Positions 1 through 8,518 of a DNA stretch of 64,000 nt are shown one piece after another (within the stretch, counting starts at the first letter, position 1; each line of letters begins with the position of its first letter). The stretch comes from JBBQFI01 sp038237805 (lineage in GTDB: Bacteria; Verrucomicrobiota; Verrucomicrobiia; Chthoniobacterales; UBA10450), in NCBI GenBank assembly GCA_038237805.1, contig JBBRYI010000001.1:248001-312000 (forward strand), read 5' to 3'. The notes under the pieces are model-generated. The model saw only the letters and a program-made list of their open reading frames with translations, was not told the origin of the DNA and searched no databases. The translations under genes were made by a program, and so were the position numbers.

Positions 1-2
1 TC

Positions 3-335
3 TACGCGCGAGATTATCTCGTCAATCCAAAGGTCAATGTAACATTGCTTGGTTACGCAAAGCGTCGCTTTACCGTTCTGGGACAGGTGAGCCGGCCTGG
101 AAGCTACGAAATGCCGGAGACGAGCCCCGGCGGTATCGATCTTCTTGAAGCGATTGCAATGGCGGGTGGTTACACACGGATCGCGGCCCCCGAACGCATC
201 AGCGTGCGGCGGCGTCCTGGCGAAAATGGTGAGAAGGTTATAAGAGTAGACGCTAAACGGCTCGCGCGCGCCGGCGGAGGAACCTTCCGTGTGGAATCGG
301 GCGACACGATCACAGTCGGTGAGAGTATTTTCTAG
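3..335 (+). CDS. Polysaccharide export protein, Wza/SLBB type (3' part only)
   Basis: The reading frame is open from the window edge, so the start lies upstream. The visible part carries an SLBB-type beta-grasp segment (VLGQVSRPGSYEMPE, then LLEAIAMAGGYTRIA), as in outer-membrane polysaccharide secretins of the Wza family. Known role: forms the periplasmic/outer-membrane channel that works with a Wzc-type kinase. A Wzc-like kinase follows 63 bases downstream on the same strand, which fits. A TTG at base 45 could be mistaken for the start, but the residues before it (YLVNPKVNVTL) belong to the same domain. Confidence 0.88.
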   Translation, partial: YARDYLVNPKVNVTLLGYAKRRFTVLGQVSRPGSYEMPETSPGGIDLLEAIAMAGGYTRIAAPERISVRRRPGENGEKVIRVDAKRLARAGGGTFRVESGDTITVGESIF

Positions 336-398
336 TATGTTTTCCGCTCCGAATGCTTTCGCAAGAAGCCAGGCGTGTAAATTGCCATTCCATTTTCA

Positions 399-2894
399 AT
401 GCCTCCCTTAGAACAAACGCAGCGCAGTTCATCGTCCCCTTCAGTTCCGGGTGTGGGAGACGCGCTCGCCGAACCGAGAGGCTTCGACTTCCGTCATTTC
501 TGGCATTCGATATTGGAACGCGTGTGGATTGTCGTTCTTTGTGTTCTTGCGGGCCTCGTTATAGCGCTTGGGTATCTCGCGCGCACCCCAAAGCTTTATC
601 AAGGTCACACTGTTCTTGAAGTGGAAGTGCAGGAGCCGACGATGGTAAACGATCCGGAAATAAGTTCGCGCATTCGCTCCGCCTTTCTCGCCAGCCAGGA
701 AGCGATGCGCACGATCGAGCAGAACCTAACGAATCGCAGCTTGCTCGCACGTGTCGTCCGCGCGGAAGGTTTGGCTAATGATGGCGGCCGCGCTCTTCTG
801 GGCACAAGCGCGGCGAGCGATAAGAAAAACACGCCGGCTCCCTCTGCCTCGATATCTCCTTCATCGCCCGCCCCGACGAGCGTTGCAATAACACCAACTT
901 ACACACCATTGGAAGAAGGTTTGGCTGGCGCTCTTTCCACGATGATTAAGCCAGTGATTCGGCGCGGCACGCGATTGATCGATCTGTATGTTACGAATCG
1001 CGACCCGGCTCTTGCGCAAAGCCTTGCCGAAGCAGTGGGCCGAGAGTACATCCGCAGTTCAATCGAGCACCGCGCCTCGTTCAGTCAGGAGACGTTGCGC
1101 TATCTCTTCGAAGAAGAAGAAAGGCTGAAACTTAATCTGCAAAAGAGCGAATCGGCCGTTGCCGAATACAAGGCGAACACGCCCGATGCTCTCCAATTAG
1201 GAGGCGGCGCGGCTTCGACTGGAAGTCAGACCGGCGCCGTCAGCGTAGGCGGTCGCGGTGGTTTGGTGGAAGACAAACTACAGGAGTTGACCAGCAAATT
1301 GACCGGCGCCAAAGCCGAGCGCCTTCGTTTGGAAGGTCAGCTCAAGCAAGTGGAACAAACCGGCAACAATATCGATGCGTTGCTCGCAGTCCCGGTCATC
1401 GCAGCTGCCCCTACTATAGTCGATCGCCGCCGCGATGTTGCGCAGTTGGAAGCAGGAGTAGCTACACTTGCGCAACGTTACAAAGACAAACACCCAAAGA
1501 TGCTGGCTGCGCGCGCCGCCCTATCCGAGGCACGCGGTGCGCTCCGTCGCGAAGTTCTGGCTCAGCCGGAAATCTTGCGTAACACCATCCAACAGGCGCA
1601 TGCGGCCGAACAAAACATGGGAGTGGCGACGCAGGAACAGGAAAAAGCGGCGCTTGCTCTTAACAAGGCCGCCATTGGTTACCAGGAATTGGCGCGACAG
1701 GCCGAAACAGATCGCGCGCTCTACGAAAGCGTCTTGCGCCAAATCAAAGAGACTAACCTAACGAAAGATGTAAAGACGAATGCCGTAAGCGTCATCGAAC
1801 ATTCTCCTTACCCGAATTTCCCGGTAAGCCCCAATCCCAGGAAAGCCATCGTCCTCGGGTTACTCGGCGGACTCGCAGCAGCTCTCGCTTTTGTTTACCT
1901 CGCCGATATCCTGGATCGTTCTATCAAGACGGTAGATCAGGCTGAATCGCTTTTAGGTCTTCCCGTTCTCGCAGCCGTACCCGAAGCAACCAGCAATGCA
2001 AAGGCTCCGGTTGAAACGCCCGATATCAAGCTTACAGGCACCACTACGTATCGACTCGTGGCCGAAGCACCCGAAGGTCCGACTGCGGAAGCATTCCGAA
2101 ATTTGCGCGCTGCCCTATCCTTGCTCGGACCAGAAGTAGAAAGAAAAGTTTTCCTCTTCACCAGCGCTCTTCCCACTGAAGGTAAAAGTTTCACGAGCGC
2201 GAACTACGCGCTCGCGCTCGCGCAACAAGGCCACCGCGTCCTGCTCATCGACGGCGACCTTCGCCGTCCCAGCTTGCACAAGATCTTTCGATACGAAGGC
2301 GATGCCACCCCAACGCAGGGTGAAAACGAACCACCCGGAATCGTCGATTACCTTATTGGAGAAGCGGACCTGTCAACCGCCACTCGGTCCGTCTATGCGA
2401 GTGACGTAGATCCCACCGCCGATTCGTTCACGGAGCGAAACACGATTCGCACCGCCATGGGCGGGCAGCTTTCGGTCCTTGCCGGGGGTCAACGCGCACC
2501 GAATCCCGCCGAACTTTTGAGTGGAACTACCTTTGGCCAGCTTGTCGCTGAAGCATCACGCCTTTTCGACCGCGTGGTCATCGATACTGCGCCCATACTC
2601 GCGGTTAGCGACACTTTGCTCATGACGCCACATGTCCAAACCGTCTGTCTGGTGGTGCGCGCCGCGAAAACTCCGCGCAACGCCGTGCGCCGCGCACTTT
2701 CACTTGTCATTGGCGCCGGCGGCCACCCTGCCGGCGTTATCTTGAACCGTCTCCCGCATCGGCGCGGTTCCGGTTATTATTACTACTACGCCTCACACGG
2801 CTACGGCGCTGGCGAAGGATCGTATGCGGGTCGTTATGGCGACCGCTACGCGAAGAAATCAGAAAGTTCAAATGGCGAAGAAGAAAACCGCTGA
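399..2894 (+). CDS. Polysaccharide biosynthesis tyrosine autokinase (Wzc/BY-kinase)
   Basis: 831 residues, the usual size for a one-piece Wzc-type co-polymerase/kinase. An N-terminal membrane helix (VWIVVLCVLAGLVIALGYL) is followed by a Wzz-like segment, a long coiled-coil/GNVR-like region, a second membrane helix near residues 485-505, and a cytoplasmic kinase. Walker A (SALPTEGKSF) lies near residue 589, Walker A' (LLIDGDLRRP) near 615 and Walker B (VVIDTAPIL) near 725. The tail (about 793-824) is a tyrosine cluster including YYYYY, the autophosphorylation site of the family. It should control chain length and export with the upstream Wza-like protein. The stop codon lies inside a terminator hairpin. 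Confidence 0.93.
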   Translation: MPPLEQTQRSSSSPSVPGVGDALAEPRGFDFRHFWHSILERVWIVVLCVLAGLVIALGYLARTPKLYQGHTVLEVEVQEPTMVNDPEISSRIRSAFLASQEAMRTIEQNLTNRSLLARVVRAEGLANDGGRALLGTSAASDKKNTPAPSASISPSSPAPTSVAITPTYTPLEEGLAGALSTMIKPVIRRGTRLIDLYVTNRDPALAQSLAEAVGREYIRSSIEHRASFSQETLRYLFEEEERLKLNLQKSESAVAEYKANTPDALQLGGGAASTGSQTGAVSVGGRGGLVEDKLQELTSKLTGAKAERLRLEGQLKQVEQTGNNIDALLAVPVIAAAPTIVDRRRDVAQLEAGVATLAQRYKDKHPKMLAARAALSEARGALRREVLAQPEILRNTIQQAHAAEQNMGVATQEQEKAALALNKAAIGYQELARQAETDRALYESVLRQIKETNLTKDVKTNAVSVIEHSPYPNFPVSPNPRKAIVLGLLGGLAAALAFVYLADILDRSIKTVDQAESLLGLPVLAAVPEATSNAKAPVETPDIKLTGTTTYRLVAEAPEGPTAEAFRNLRAALSLLGPEVERKVFLFTSALPTEGKSFTSANYALALAQQGHRVLLIDGDLRRPSLHKIFRYEGDATPTQGENEPPGIVDYLIGEADLSTATRSVYASDVDPTADSFTERNTIRTAMGGQLSVLAGGQRAPNPAELLSGTTFGQLVAEASRLFDRVVIDTAPILAVSDTLLMTPHVQTVCLVVRAAKTPRNAVRRALSLVIGAGGHPAGVILNRLPHRRGSGYYYYYASHGYGAGEGSYAGRYGDRYAKKSESSNGEEENR

Positions 2895-2910
2895 GTTGCC
2901 TCAGCGGTTT
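2883..2910 (+). terminator. Perfect 12-bp hairpin terminator overlapping the kinase stop codon
   Basis: AAAACCGCTGAG and CTCAGCGGTTTT pair perfectly across a TTGC loop, and the right arm ends in TTTT. The TGA stop of the kinase gene is the end of the left arm. The position suits a Rho-independent terminator separating the wza/wzc unit from the small gene after it. Confidence 0.75.
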
Positions 2911-2912
2911 TC

Positions 2913-2968
2913 GGTTATTAGTTATTTGTTACTAGTTATCGGACCAGTGTTAATTAGTTTCTAGTTGT
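2913..2968. repeat. Degenerate 7-bp tandem array (GTTATTA family)
   Basis: About eight units with a 7-base step: GTTATTA, GTTATTT, GTTACTA, GTTATCG, then looser copies. It lies between the terminator and the S23-family gene. Confidence 0.7.
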
Positions 2969-2983
2969 TTTTGATAAATTACA

Positions 2984-3388
2984 GTGAATGCGACCGAACG
3001 CAGCGCAGTTAGAAGTTTTGAAGAGTTGGAATGCTGGAAACAATGCCGCTTACTGCGTTTGCTTGTCGCAAAAGAGATCGTCCCTATCCTAGCGAAGAAC
3101 GAACGATACCGGTTAGCGGATCAAATGTTGAGGGCAGCACGTTCCACCACGGCGAATATTGCTGAGGGATACGGTCGATTCCATTATCTGGATAACGCCA
3201 AATTCTGCAGCAACGCTCGCGGATCGTGTTGGGAGGTGCTCGATCATTTAATAACTGCGTATGACGAAGGGCTTATTTCCACTGAATTGCTTGCTCGCGC
3301 GCGGGAACGCGTCGAACACGCGGTAAAGTTATTGAATGGATATATGAATTATTTAAAGCGAGCGGACGATCTTCCGGTCTCTAGCTGA
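2984..3388 (+). CDS. Four-helix-bundle protein, S23/IVS family
   Basis: 134 residues from a GTG start. The pattern FEELECWKQCRLLR, then ADQMLRAARSTTANIAEGYGR, then CWEVLDHLITAYDEGLIS is that of the small four-helix-bundle family first noted in 23S rRNA intervening sequences and related to the Avd accessory protein of diversity-generating retroelements. The function of stand-alone members is not established. It follows the Wzc-like kinase on the same strand and has a 7-bp array on each side. No rRNA or reverse transcriptase is nearby, so the classical settings do not apply. Confidence 0.85.
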   Translation: MNATERSAVRSFEELECWKQCRLLRLLVAKEIVPILAKNERYRLADQMLRAARSTTANIAEGYGRFHYLDNAKFCSNARGSCWEVLDHLITAYDEGLISTELLARARERVEHAVKLLNGYMNYLKRADDLPVSS

Positions 3389-3405
3389 CGGAGTAGATCA
3401 TGCCC

Positions 3406-3478
3406 TGATAACCGTCACCCGATAACCGATAACGGCGCCTCGCGCCCACCATTAACCGATAACCAATAACCCGCTGAC
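3406..3478. repeat. Degenerate 7-bp tandem array (CGATAAC family)
   Basis: Two blocks of 7-base units: TGATAAC, CGTCACC, CGATAAC, CGATAAC, and after a short GC-rich spacer ATTAACC, GATAACC, AATAACC, CGCTGAC. It fills the gap between the convergent S23-family gene and the priming transferase gene. Confidence 0.75.
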
Positions 3479-3494
3479 TGCCGCTTCGCGGCGA

Positions 3495-5036
3495 TCAGCG
3501 CCCCTTCACGAATAGGATCGTATGAATAGTTTTGAGAAAAATCATCGCATCCAATTTGAGGGAATAGTGCCTTATATAATAAAGATCGTACTTCAACTTC
3601 TCAATCGCGTCCTTATCATTCTCGCCATACGGATAGTTCACCTGCGCCCAACCCGTGATTCCTGGCTTCACCAGATGACGGAAATGATAGAACGGAATCT
3701 TGTTCTCGTAGATTTCCGCACACCGCGACCATTCTGCGCGCGGTCCGATCAAACTCATCTCCCCGTTCCAGACATTCCAAAGTTGGGGCAGCTCATCGAG
3801 ACGTAACTTCCGCAGTACTCGTCCTACCCGCGTTATGCGCGGATCGCCCTTCCGCGTGTAAATATCTCCATCTCCCCCCTCAGTAGCCATTCTCATCGTT
3901 CTGAATTTATAAACGGTGAACGGTTTTCCCTCACGACCAACGCGTTCCTGCCAGAAAACCACCGGCCCCCGACTTTCGAGCCATATGGCTACCGCGATTA
4001 GGAAAAATAACGGAGAACAGATAACCATTAATCCGCCTGCCGCGACAATATCGCAAAGACGTTTTAGATAGTGATAAGGCGATATCCGCGCCAATTGAAA
4101 TCCGGTTTGCAACGGCCAGACCGGATCGACCGCTTCCAAGGGAACATAACGCCAGTGTGTCTCATAGAAGGATTCGAGGGTATAAACGCGCGTCCGCTGA
4201 AACTGCGTGCGCACAAGACGATCGAGCAAGTGCGTGCTCAGCACCTTAATGTTTTCAGCCAGGATGATTCCGCTATAGGTCTGTCCAGGATTCCTTAGTT
4301 TGTCCGCTAGATCTCCTTGCACAATTGGCGACCCTTCGCCGGCGATGGGAAGTCCTTCGCGCTTCTCCGTTACATCGACAAACTGGAGCTGCTGCGGGTT
4401 GACGGAATTTCGATAGCACTCATACAACCTTCGTGCTGCTTCTCCAGCTCCGATAACAAGAAAGGCGCGATTAGAAAAACTCGCTGCAACATACTTCCCG
4501 ATCCAACGCCGGTAATAAAGAGACACCGGCAGGAAGGTGAGAAAACTAACCAACAAAACCGCGCGACTGGGGTGCATGGTTTGATCGAAGGTTGCCGCGG
4601 AATAAATGATCATCGCACTAATAACCGCAGCAGCGCCAATCGCCAGGATGTGCTCGGCCGCGTAAGCCAGACTTCGCTTATCGATGTTACGATCGTAACC
4701 ACCGATGATGTAAAGAGCCTGCACGATAATTACGAGTTGGATAACCTCGATAAGGAAAAATTCGAAGGGGGTTGCATGAAACGCTTCGCGGCGGAGAAAA
4801 CTGGTGGCGCCGTAGAACGCAATCCATGCGACGAAATCGAGAAACAAATAGACTAACGCGACCGCCCATTCGTGACTCGCGACACGAACCAGTCGGGACT
4901 GCTGTTGCGGGATTCGTTCGCCAGCGGGAGCGGCGACACCTGAGTCAAGTTCCTCCAACGCGGTAAATAACCGGATCTCTCTCGGCGCTGAAGGCGTGAG
5001 ATCGGTCTGTACTTGGTCTGCAGTTTGGGGGAGCAT
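3495..5036 (-). CDS. Undecaprenyl-phosphate sugar phosphotransferase (WcaJ-type priming enzyme)
   Basis: 513 residues. The N-terminal half has four membrane helices and a nucleotide-binding-like segment (FLVIGAGEAARRLYE near residue 190). The C-terminal catalytic domain begins near residue 325 with KRLCDIVAAGG and carries the signature FWQERVGREGKPFTVYKFRT. Family role: transfers a sugar-1-phosphate, usually glucose or galactose, to undecaprenyl phosphate at the inner membrane, the first step of repeat-unit assembly. The sugar cannot be told from sequence. It is convergent with the kinase unit and is probably the last gene of its own - strand unit. Confidence 0.92.
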   Translation of the reverse strand: MLPQTADQVQTDLTPSAPREIRLFTALEELDSGVAAPAGERIPQQQSRLVRVASHEWAVALVYLFLDFVAWIAFYGATSFLRREAFHATPFEFFLIEVIQLVIIVQALYIIGGYDRNIDKRSLAYAAEHILAIGAAAVISAMIIYSAATFDQTMHPSRAVLLVSFLTFLPVSLYYRRWIGKYVAASFSNRAFLVIGAGEAARRLYECYRNSVNPQQLQFVDVTEKREGLPIAGEGSPIVQGDLADKLRNPGQTYSGIILAENIKVLSTHLLDRLVRTQFQRTRVYTLESFYETHWRYVPLEAVDPVWPLQTGFQLARISPYHYLKRLCDIVAAGGLMVICSPLFFLIAVAIWLESRGPVVFWQERVGREGKPFTVYKFRTMRMATEGGDGDIYTRKGDPRITRVGRVLRKLRLDELPQLWNVWNGEMSLIGPRAEWSRCAEIYENKIPFYHFRHLVKPGITGWAQVNYPYGENDKDAIEKLKYDLYYIRHYSLKLDAMIFLKTIHTILFVKGR

Positions 5037-5125
5037 ATTACTGGGAGGTTTAGGTAGAAACGGCTTTTATCGGTTTCACTGAAATCAGGCGAGAAAAAAA
5101 TTAGGGCACGCGACGCGGCCGTGCG

Positions 5126-5236
5126 GTTACTTGTTACAGATTATCAGTTAATTGGCGGCGGGACCCAATGACTCCCCCCAGCAACGGATAACTCGTTGGT
5201 CCAGCCAAACACCCCCGATAACCAATAACTATTAAC
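5126..5236. repeat. Degenerate 7-bp tandem arrays (GTTACTT / CGATAAC families)
   Basis: GTTACTT, GTTACAG, ATTATCA, GTTAATT at 5126-5153 and CGATAAC, CAATAAC, TATTAAC at 5216-5236, with a looser middle. Together with flanking sequence it makes up the gap between the priming transferase and gmd. Confidence 0.7.
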
Positions 5237-5273
5237 TTGTGAAGCTCTCTTCACGTCGTTACCACTCGAGGCG

Positions 5274-6266
5274 TCAGCCTTCGCCATCGAGCGCCTCCAG
5301 CTCGGCTTCCACCATTTCCCTCACGAGCGCATCGAAATTGCCGGACGGTTTCCAGTCAAGTGTAGTCCGTATCTTATCAGCAGACCCAACCAGGCCAACA
5401 GGATCGGCCGGGCGATCAAATGCTTTGTCGTGCTTTACATATTTAGTAGGATCTATTCCCACGACGGCGAACGCTGCAGCTAAAAAATCTCCTACAGAAT
5501 GCGTTTCGCCAGAGGCAACCACGTAGTCGCCCGGAGCTTCCGCTTGCATCATCATCCACATCGCCTGCACGTAATCCTGTGCTCTTCCCCAATCACGCCG
5601 GCTGTCCAAATTCCCAAGTACGATCTTATCGCTCAAGCCCCGCGCAATTCTCGCAACACCCTGCGCAATCTTGCGGGTGACGAAATTCTCGCCACGCCTT
5701 GGCGATTCATGGTTATAAAGAATCCCATTGCAAGCGTACAGAGCGTACGATTGCCGATAAACTCGCACCAGATGCGTCGCAAAAGCTTTCGCACAACCAT
5801 AGGGCGATGAAGGACGTAAGGGCGTTTCCTCAGTTTGGGGTGCTTCTTTAGCATTTCCGAAAATCTCGGAACTGGATGCATGATAAAAGCGAACTGGTTG
5901 CGGCTGATCACGGACTATTTCCAAGAGCCGCAAAGTCGCCATCCCAGCTTCATCGCAGGTCGATTCAGCGATCTCGAAGCTTAAACCAACGTGGCTTTGA
6001 CCAGCGAGATGATAAACCTCGTCCGGATGCGCTTTCGAGAAGATGCGGCGTAAGGTCGTACTATCAGATAAATCTCCATAATGAAGAAAGAGGCGCTTTC
6101 CGTAGAGATGTTCGTCGCTTCGCAGGTGTTCTATACGCGATCGCAGCAAATTACTGGTGCGCCTGACGACCCCATGAACGCAATAACCTTTTCCAAGCAG
6201 CAACTCCGTAAGATAAGATCCATCCTGGCCGGTTATTCCCGTGATTAGTGCAATTTTTTCTGTCAT
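5274..6266 (-). CDS. gmd: GDP-mannose 4,6-dehydratase
   Basis: Rossmann SDR protein of about 330 residues. The NAD(P)-binding loop ALITGITGQDGSYL is at the N terminus, followed by VVRRTSNLLRSRIEHL, typical of Gmd. The catalytic YxxxK is SPYGCAKAFA, and FYHASSSEIFG supplies the SDR Ser/Glu segment. It converts GDP-mannose to GDP-4-keto-6-deoxymannose, the precursor of GDP-fucose, rhamnose or perosamine. An ATG at 6266 is preferred to the TTG five codons upstream. No fucose synthetase or RMD homologue is visible nearby, so the final sugar is open. Confidence 0.93.
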   Translation of the reverse strand: MTEKIALITGITGQDGSYLTELLLGKGYCVHGVVRRTSNLLRSRIEHLRSDEHLYGKRLFLHYGDLSDSTTLRRIFSKAHPDEVYHLAGQSHVGLSFEIAESTCDEAGMATLRLLEIVRDQPQPVRFYHASSSEIFGNAKEAPQTEETPLRPSSPYGCAKAFATHLVRVYRQSYALYACNGILYNHESPRRGENFVTRKIAQGVARIARGLSDKIVLGNLDSRRDWGRAQDYVQAMWMMMQAEAPGDYVVASGETHSVGDFLAAAFAVVGIDPTKYVKHDKAFDRPADPVGLVGSADKIRTTLDWKPSGNFDALVREMVEAELEALDGEG

Positions 6267-6316
6267 GTTATTCTGATCCAAACTAACGGGAATAGTGATA
6301 ACCTAGTAACGTTCTT

Positions 6317-8116
6317 TCACGACGCCATTTCGTTTCGTTTCAGAAAGTTTTCCAGGGCGAACAGGCACCAGGTTCGATACCAACTCTTTAACGGCACGGG
6401 ACTCTCCGCCTCGATGCGTCGAAATACATCCTGCCATTCGCGACTAATCCAATCGCGGAAGGGAAATGTGAATCCTTGCTTCGGACGTTCCCGAATCCAT
6501 TGCGGAATTTCCGGGACTGCATCGAGCAGCATTTGTTTTCCCTTCGCTAAGCGCAGTGCAGCAGGAATGCGTTGAATCGATTCGATAAGTCTGCTATCCA
6601 CGAAAGGCACGCGCAACTCAAGACTCCACGCCATACTCATGACATCGCTATCGCGCAGAAGTTGATTGCGCATATAGCGGGTCATTTCGAGATAACTCAC
6701 CTCATCTTCGAGCGTTGGTTGCGGTGGCACGTGTAACGCTATAGCCCCTTCAGTCGAGATCTCTTCGCAACCGTACCGCCGCAGAAGGCGTCCGACTTCC
6801 TTAGGGGTAAAAATGCCGCGCATTGCCCAATAGGCTGCGGGCGTGATAGGCACGTCAGTTAGATAACGGCCGAATCGAGTTGTGCGCGGTGAGGCAAAAT
6901 CATTTTGTAACGCTTTACCGGCAAGAGCTCGCAAAGCGGAAAGTGCAATCGTAACCCTGCTGGCACGCACAAGCGCCGGAACCATTTCAAAAGAGCGATA
7001 GCCTCCAAACAGCTCATCACCCCCGAGACCTGAAAGGACAACCTTTAAACCCTCATCATGCGCCAGCTTCGCGACGCAGTAAGTGTTAAATCCATCGATG
7101 CTTGGCTGGTCCGAGCTTTCGATGAATTGTTCAAGCAGAGCACGCGCGTTTATCGAATCTAATCGCCAATCCGTGTGTCGCGTTCCGAAATGCTTTGCCG
7201 TTCGAGCTGCAACCTCTCCCTCATTAAAATTCGGATCATCGAACGAAATACAGAAAGTGCGCAGCTCTTTGGTCTTATTTTTCGACGCGAGTGCGACAAG
7301 CGTCGTCGAATCGGTCCCACCACTCAGGAATATACCGACAGGAACATCGCTAACCAGATGCCGCTCGACCGATTCGACCAATGCGTCGCGAACTTGTTGC
7401 GCGGCCTGCTCGCGTGAACTCTCTTCATGCGCGAACTGAATATCCCAGAACTTGGTCAGCCGTATCTTTCCGTTGCGCCACACGAGATAGTGTCCCGCCG
7501 GTAACGCGCGAATTCCATCCACCAAGGTCAAAGGCTCGGGCACTGCCCCAAAAAGCAGGTAACCGCAAAGCGCGTGACCCGACAGGTGCCGAGGAATAAG
7601 CCCTGTTCCCAACAGAGCCCGCACTTCAGAAGCAAAAAGGAGCTGCTCGCCCTCCTCATAATAATAGAGAGGCTTAACTCCCAAGGGGCCGCGAGCAATA
7701 AAACACGACTGCTCCACCTCATCCCAGATCGCGATCGCAAACATGCCCGCCAACTCGCGCACACAATCCGGTCCATAGCGCGCATACATCTCCAGGATAA
7801 CTTCCGTATCCGAATGAGACCGGAACTGATGACCTCCATCTGATAACTCGGCGCGCAGGGCCGCGAAGTTATAGATCTCGCCGTTGAAGACTATCGTGTA
7901 ACGCCCATCCGACGATTGCATCGGCTGATGCCCCGCCTCAGTCACGTCAAGTATGGCCAGCCGAGTACTTACGAGTCCGGAGTTACTGCGTTTCGAAATA
8001 AAAAAACCGCGATCATCAGGACCGCGGTGATGCAGAGCGCGCTCAAAACCTCGAAGCGTTTTCTCTAACTCGTCACCATCAAGCTTCGAGCCAACTATGC
8101 CAGCTATCCCACACAT
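6317..8116 (-). CDS. asnB: Asparagine synthase (glutamine-hydrolysing), AsnB type
   Basis: 599 residues. MCGIAGIVG at the N terminus exposes Cys2, the glutaminase nucleophile. The ATP-pyrophosphatase loop LSGGTDSTTLVALA and the later SGLGGDELFGGY mark the synthase domain. In polysaccharide loci such paralogues often amidate a sugar acid rather than make free asparagine. It sits between gmd and glycosyltransferase genes, so this role is plausible but not shown. Confidence 0.93.
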   Translation of the reverse strand: MCGIAGIVGSKLDGDELEKTLRGFERALHHRGPDDRGFFISKRSNSGLVSTRLAILDVTEAGHQPMQSSDGRYTIVFNGEIYNFAALRAELSDGGHQFRSHSDTEVILEMYARYGPDCVRELAGMFAIAIWDEVEQSCFIARGPLGVKPLYYYEEGEQLLFASEVRALLGTGLIPRHLSGHALCGYLLFGAVPEPLTLVDGIRALPAGHYLVWRNGKIRLTKFWDIQFAHEESSREQAAQQVRDALVESVERHLVSDVPVGIFLSGGTDSTTLVALASKNKTKELRTFCISFDDPNFNEGEVAARTAKHFGTRHTDWRLDSINARALLEQFIESSDQPSIDGFNTYCVAKLAHDEGLKVVLSGLGGDELFGGYRSFEMVPALVRASRVTIALSALRALAGKALQNDFASPRTTRFGRYLTDVPITPAAYWAMRGIFTPKEVGRLLRRYGCEEISTEGAIALHVPPQPTLEDEVSYLEMTRYMRNQLLRDSDVMSMAWSLELRVPFVDSRLIESIQRIPAALRLAKGKQMLLDAVPEIPQWIRERPKQGFTFPFRDWISREWQDVFRRIEAESPVPLKSWYRTWCLFALENFLKRNEMAS

Positions 8117-8138
8117 ATTTTATGTAAAGTTGGAGCGT

Positions 8139-8166
8139 GGAACTCGGAAGGCGAAACGACTGACAA
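8139..8166. repeat. Short degenerate 7-bp array
   Basis: Four loose 7-base units (GGAACTC, GGAAGGC, GAAACGA, CTGACAA) between asnB and the 3' end of the broken S23-family gene. Weakest of the arrays listed. Confidence 0.4.
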
Positions 8167-8167
8167 A

Positions 8168-8518
8168 CTAAAGATGGGATTTCGCAGTCTTACCGCTTGT
8201 TACGAAGATAGCGAGAAGTTCGCTGCATTCCTTAAGCAGGATCTTCGCCGTATCGTCGCCGACAAGGTTCGATTCAATCAAGAGTTCGAGCCAATAACCA
8301 GTTTCAGCAGCTTACTTTTCACAAATGGCGAGCTTATGTATGAAGTCGCCGTGGGATTGACCGCGGCGGGCCTCGCGATAGTTTGCGCCGATCGATGTTC
8401 CGCTCTTCAGAATTTGATAGCCAATTACATCAGTTGCCTTCGCCTTTGGGAAAGAGTTCACTAGCTCGATGACGGCCAACGCAAACTGTTTGGTGCGAAC
8501 TTCAAGATCGTTGTTCAT
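8168..8518 (-). pseudogene. Four-helix-bundle (S23/IVS family) gene with an in-frame TAA
   Basis: The frame from ATG 8518 encodes a family N-terminal half (ILKSGTSIGANYREA, DFIHKLAICEK), hits TAA at codon 69 (8314-8312), then continues in the same frame with AAETGYWLELLIES and ELLAIFVTSGKTAKSHL to TAG at 8168. Family members have Glu at this spot, so GAA to TAA is the simplest reading. The ATG overlaps the stop of the upstream glycosyltransferase (ATGA). Either a nonsense pseudogene, a truncated 68-residue protein, or a readthrough gene. Confidence 0.82.

Noticed and set aside
2984..3388. Diversity-generating retroelement accessory (Avd)
   Set aside because: Fold family fits, but there is no reverse transcriptase and no template/variable repeat pair nearby.
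4317..4856. 179-codon + strand open frame
   Set aside because: Antisense to the priming transferase gene.
8174..8464. 96-codon + strand open frame
   Set aside because: Antisense to the broken S23-family gene, whose - strand translation matches the family on both sides of the stop.
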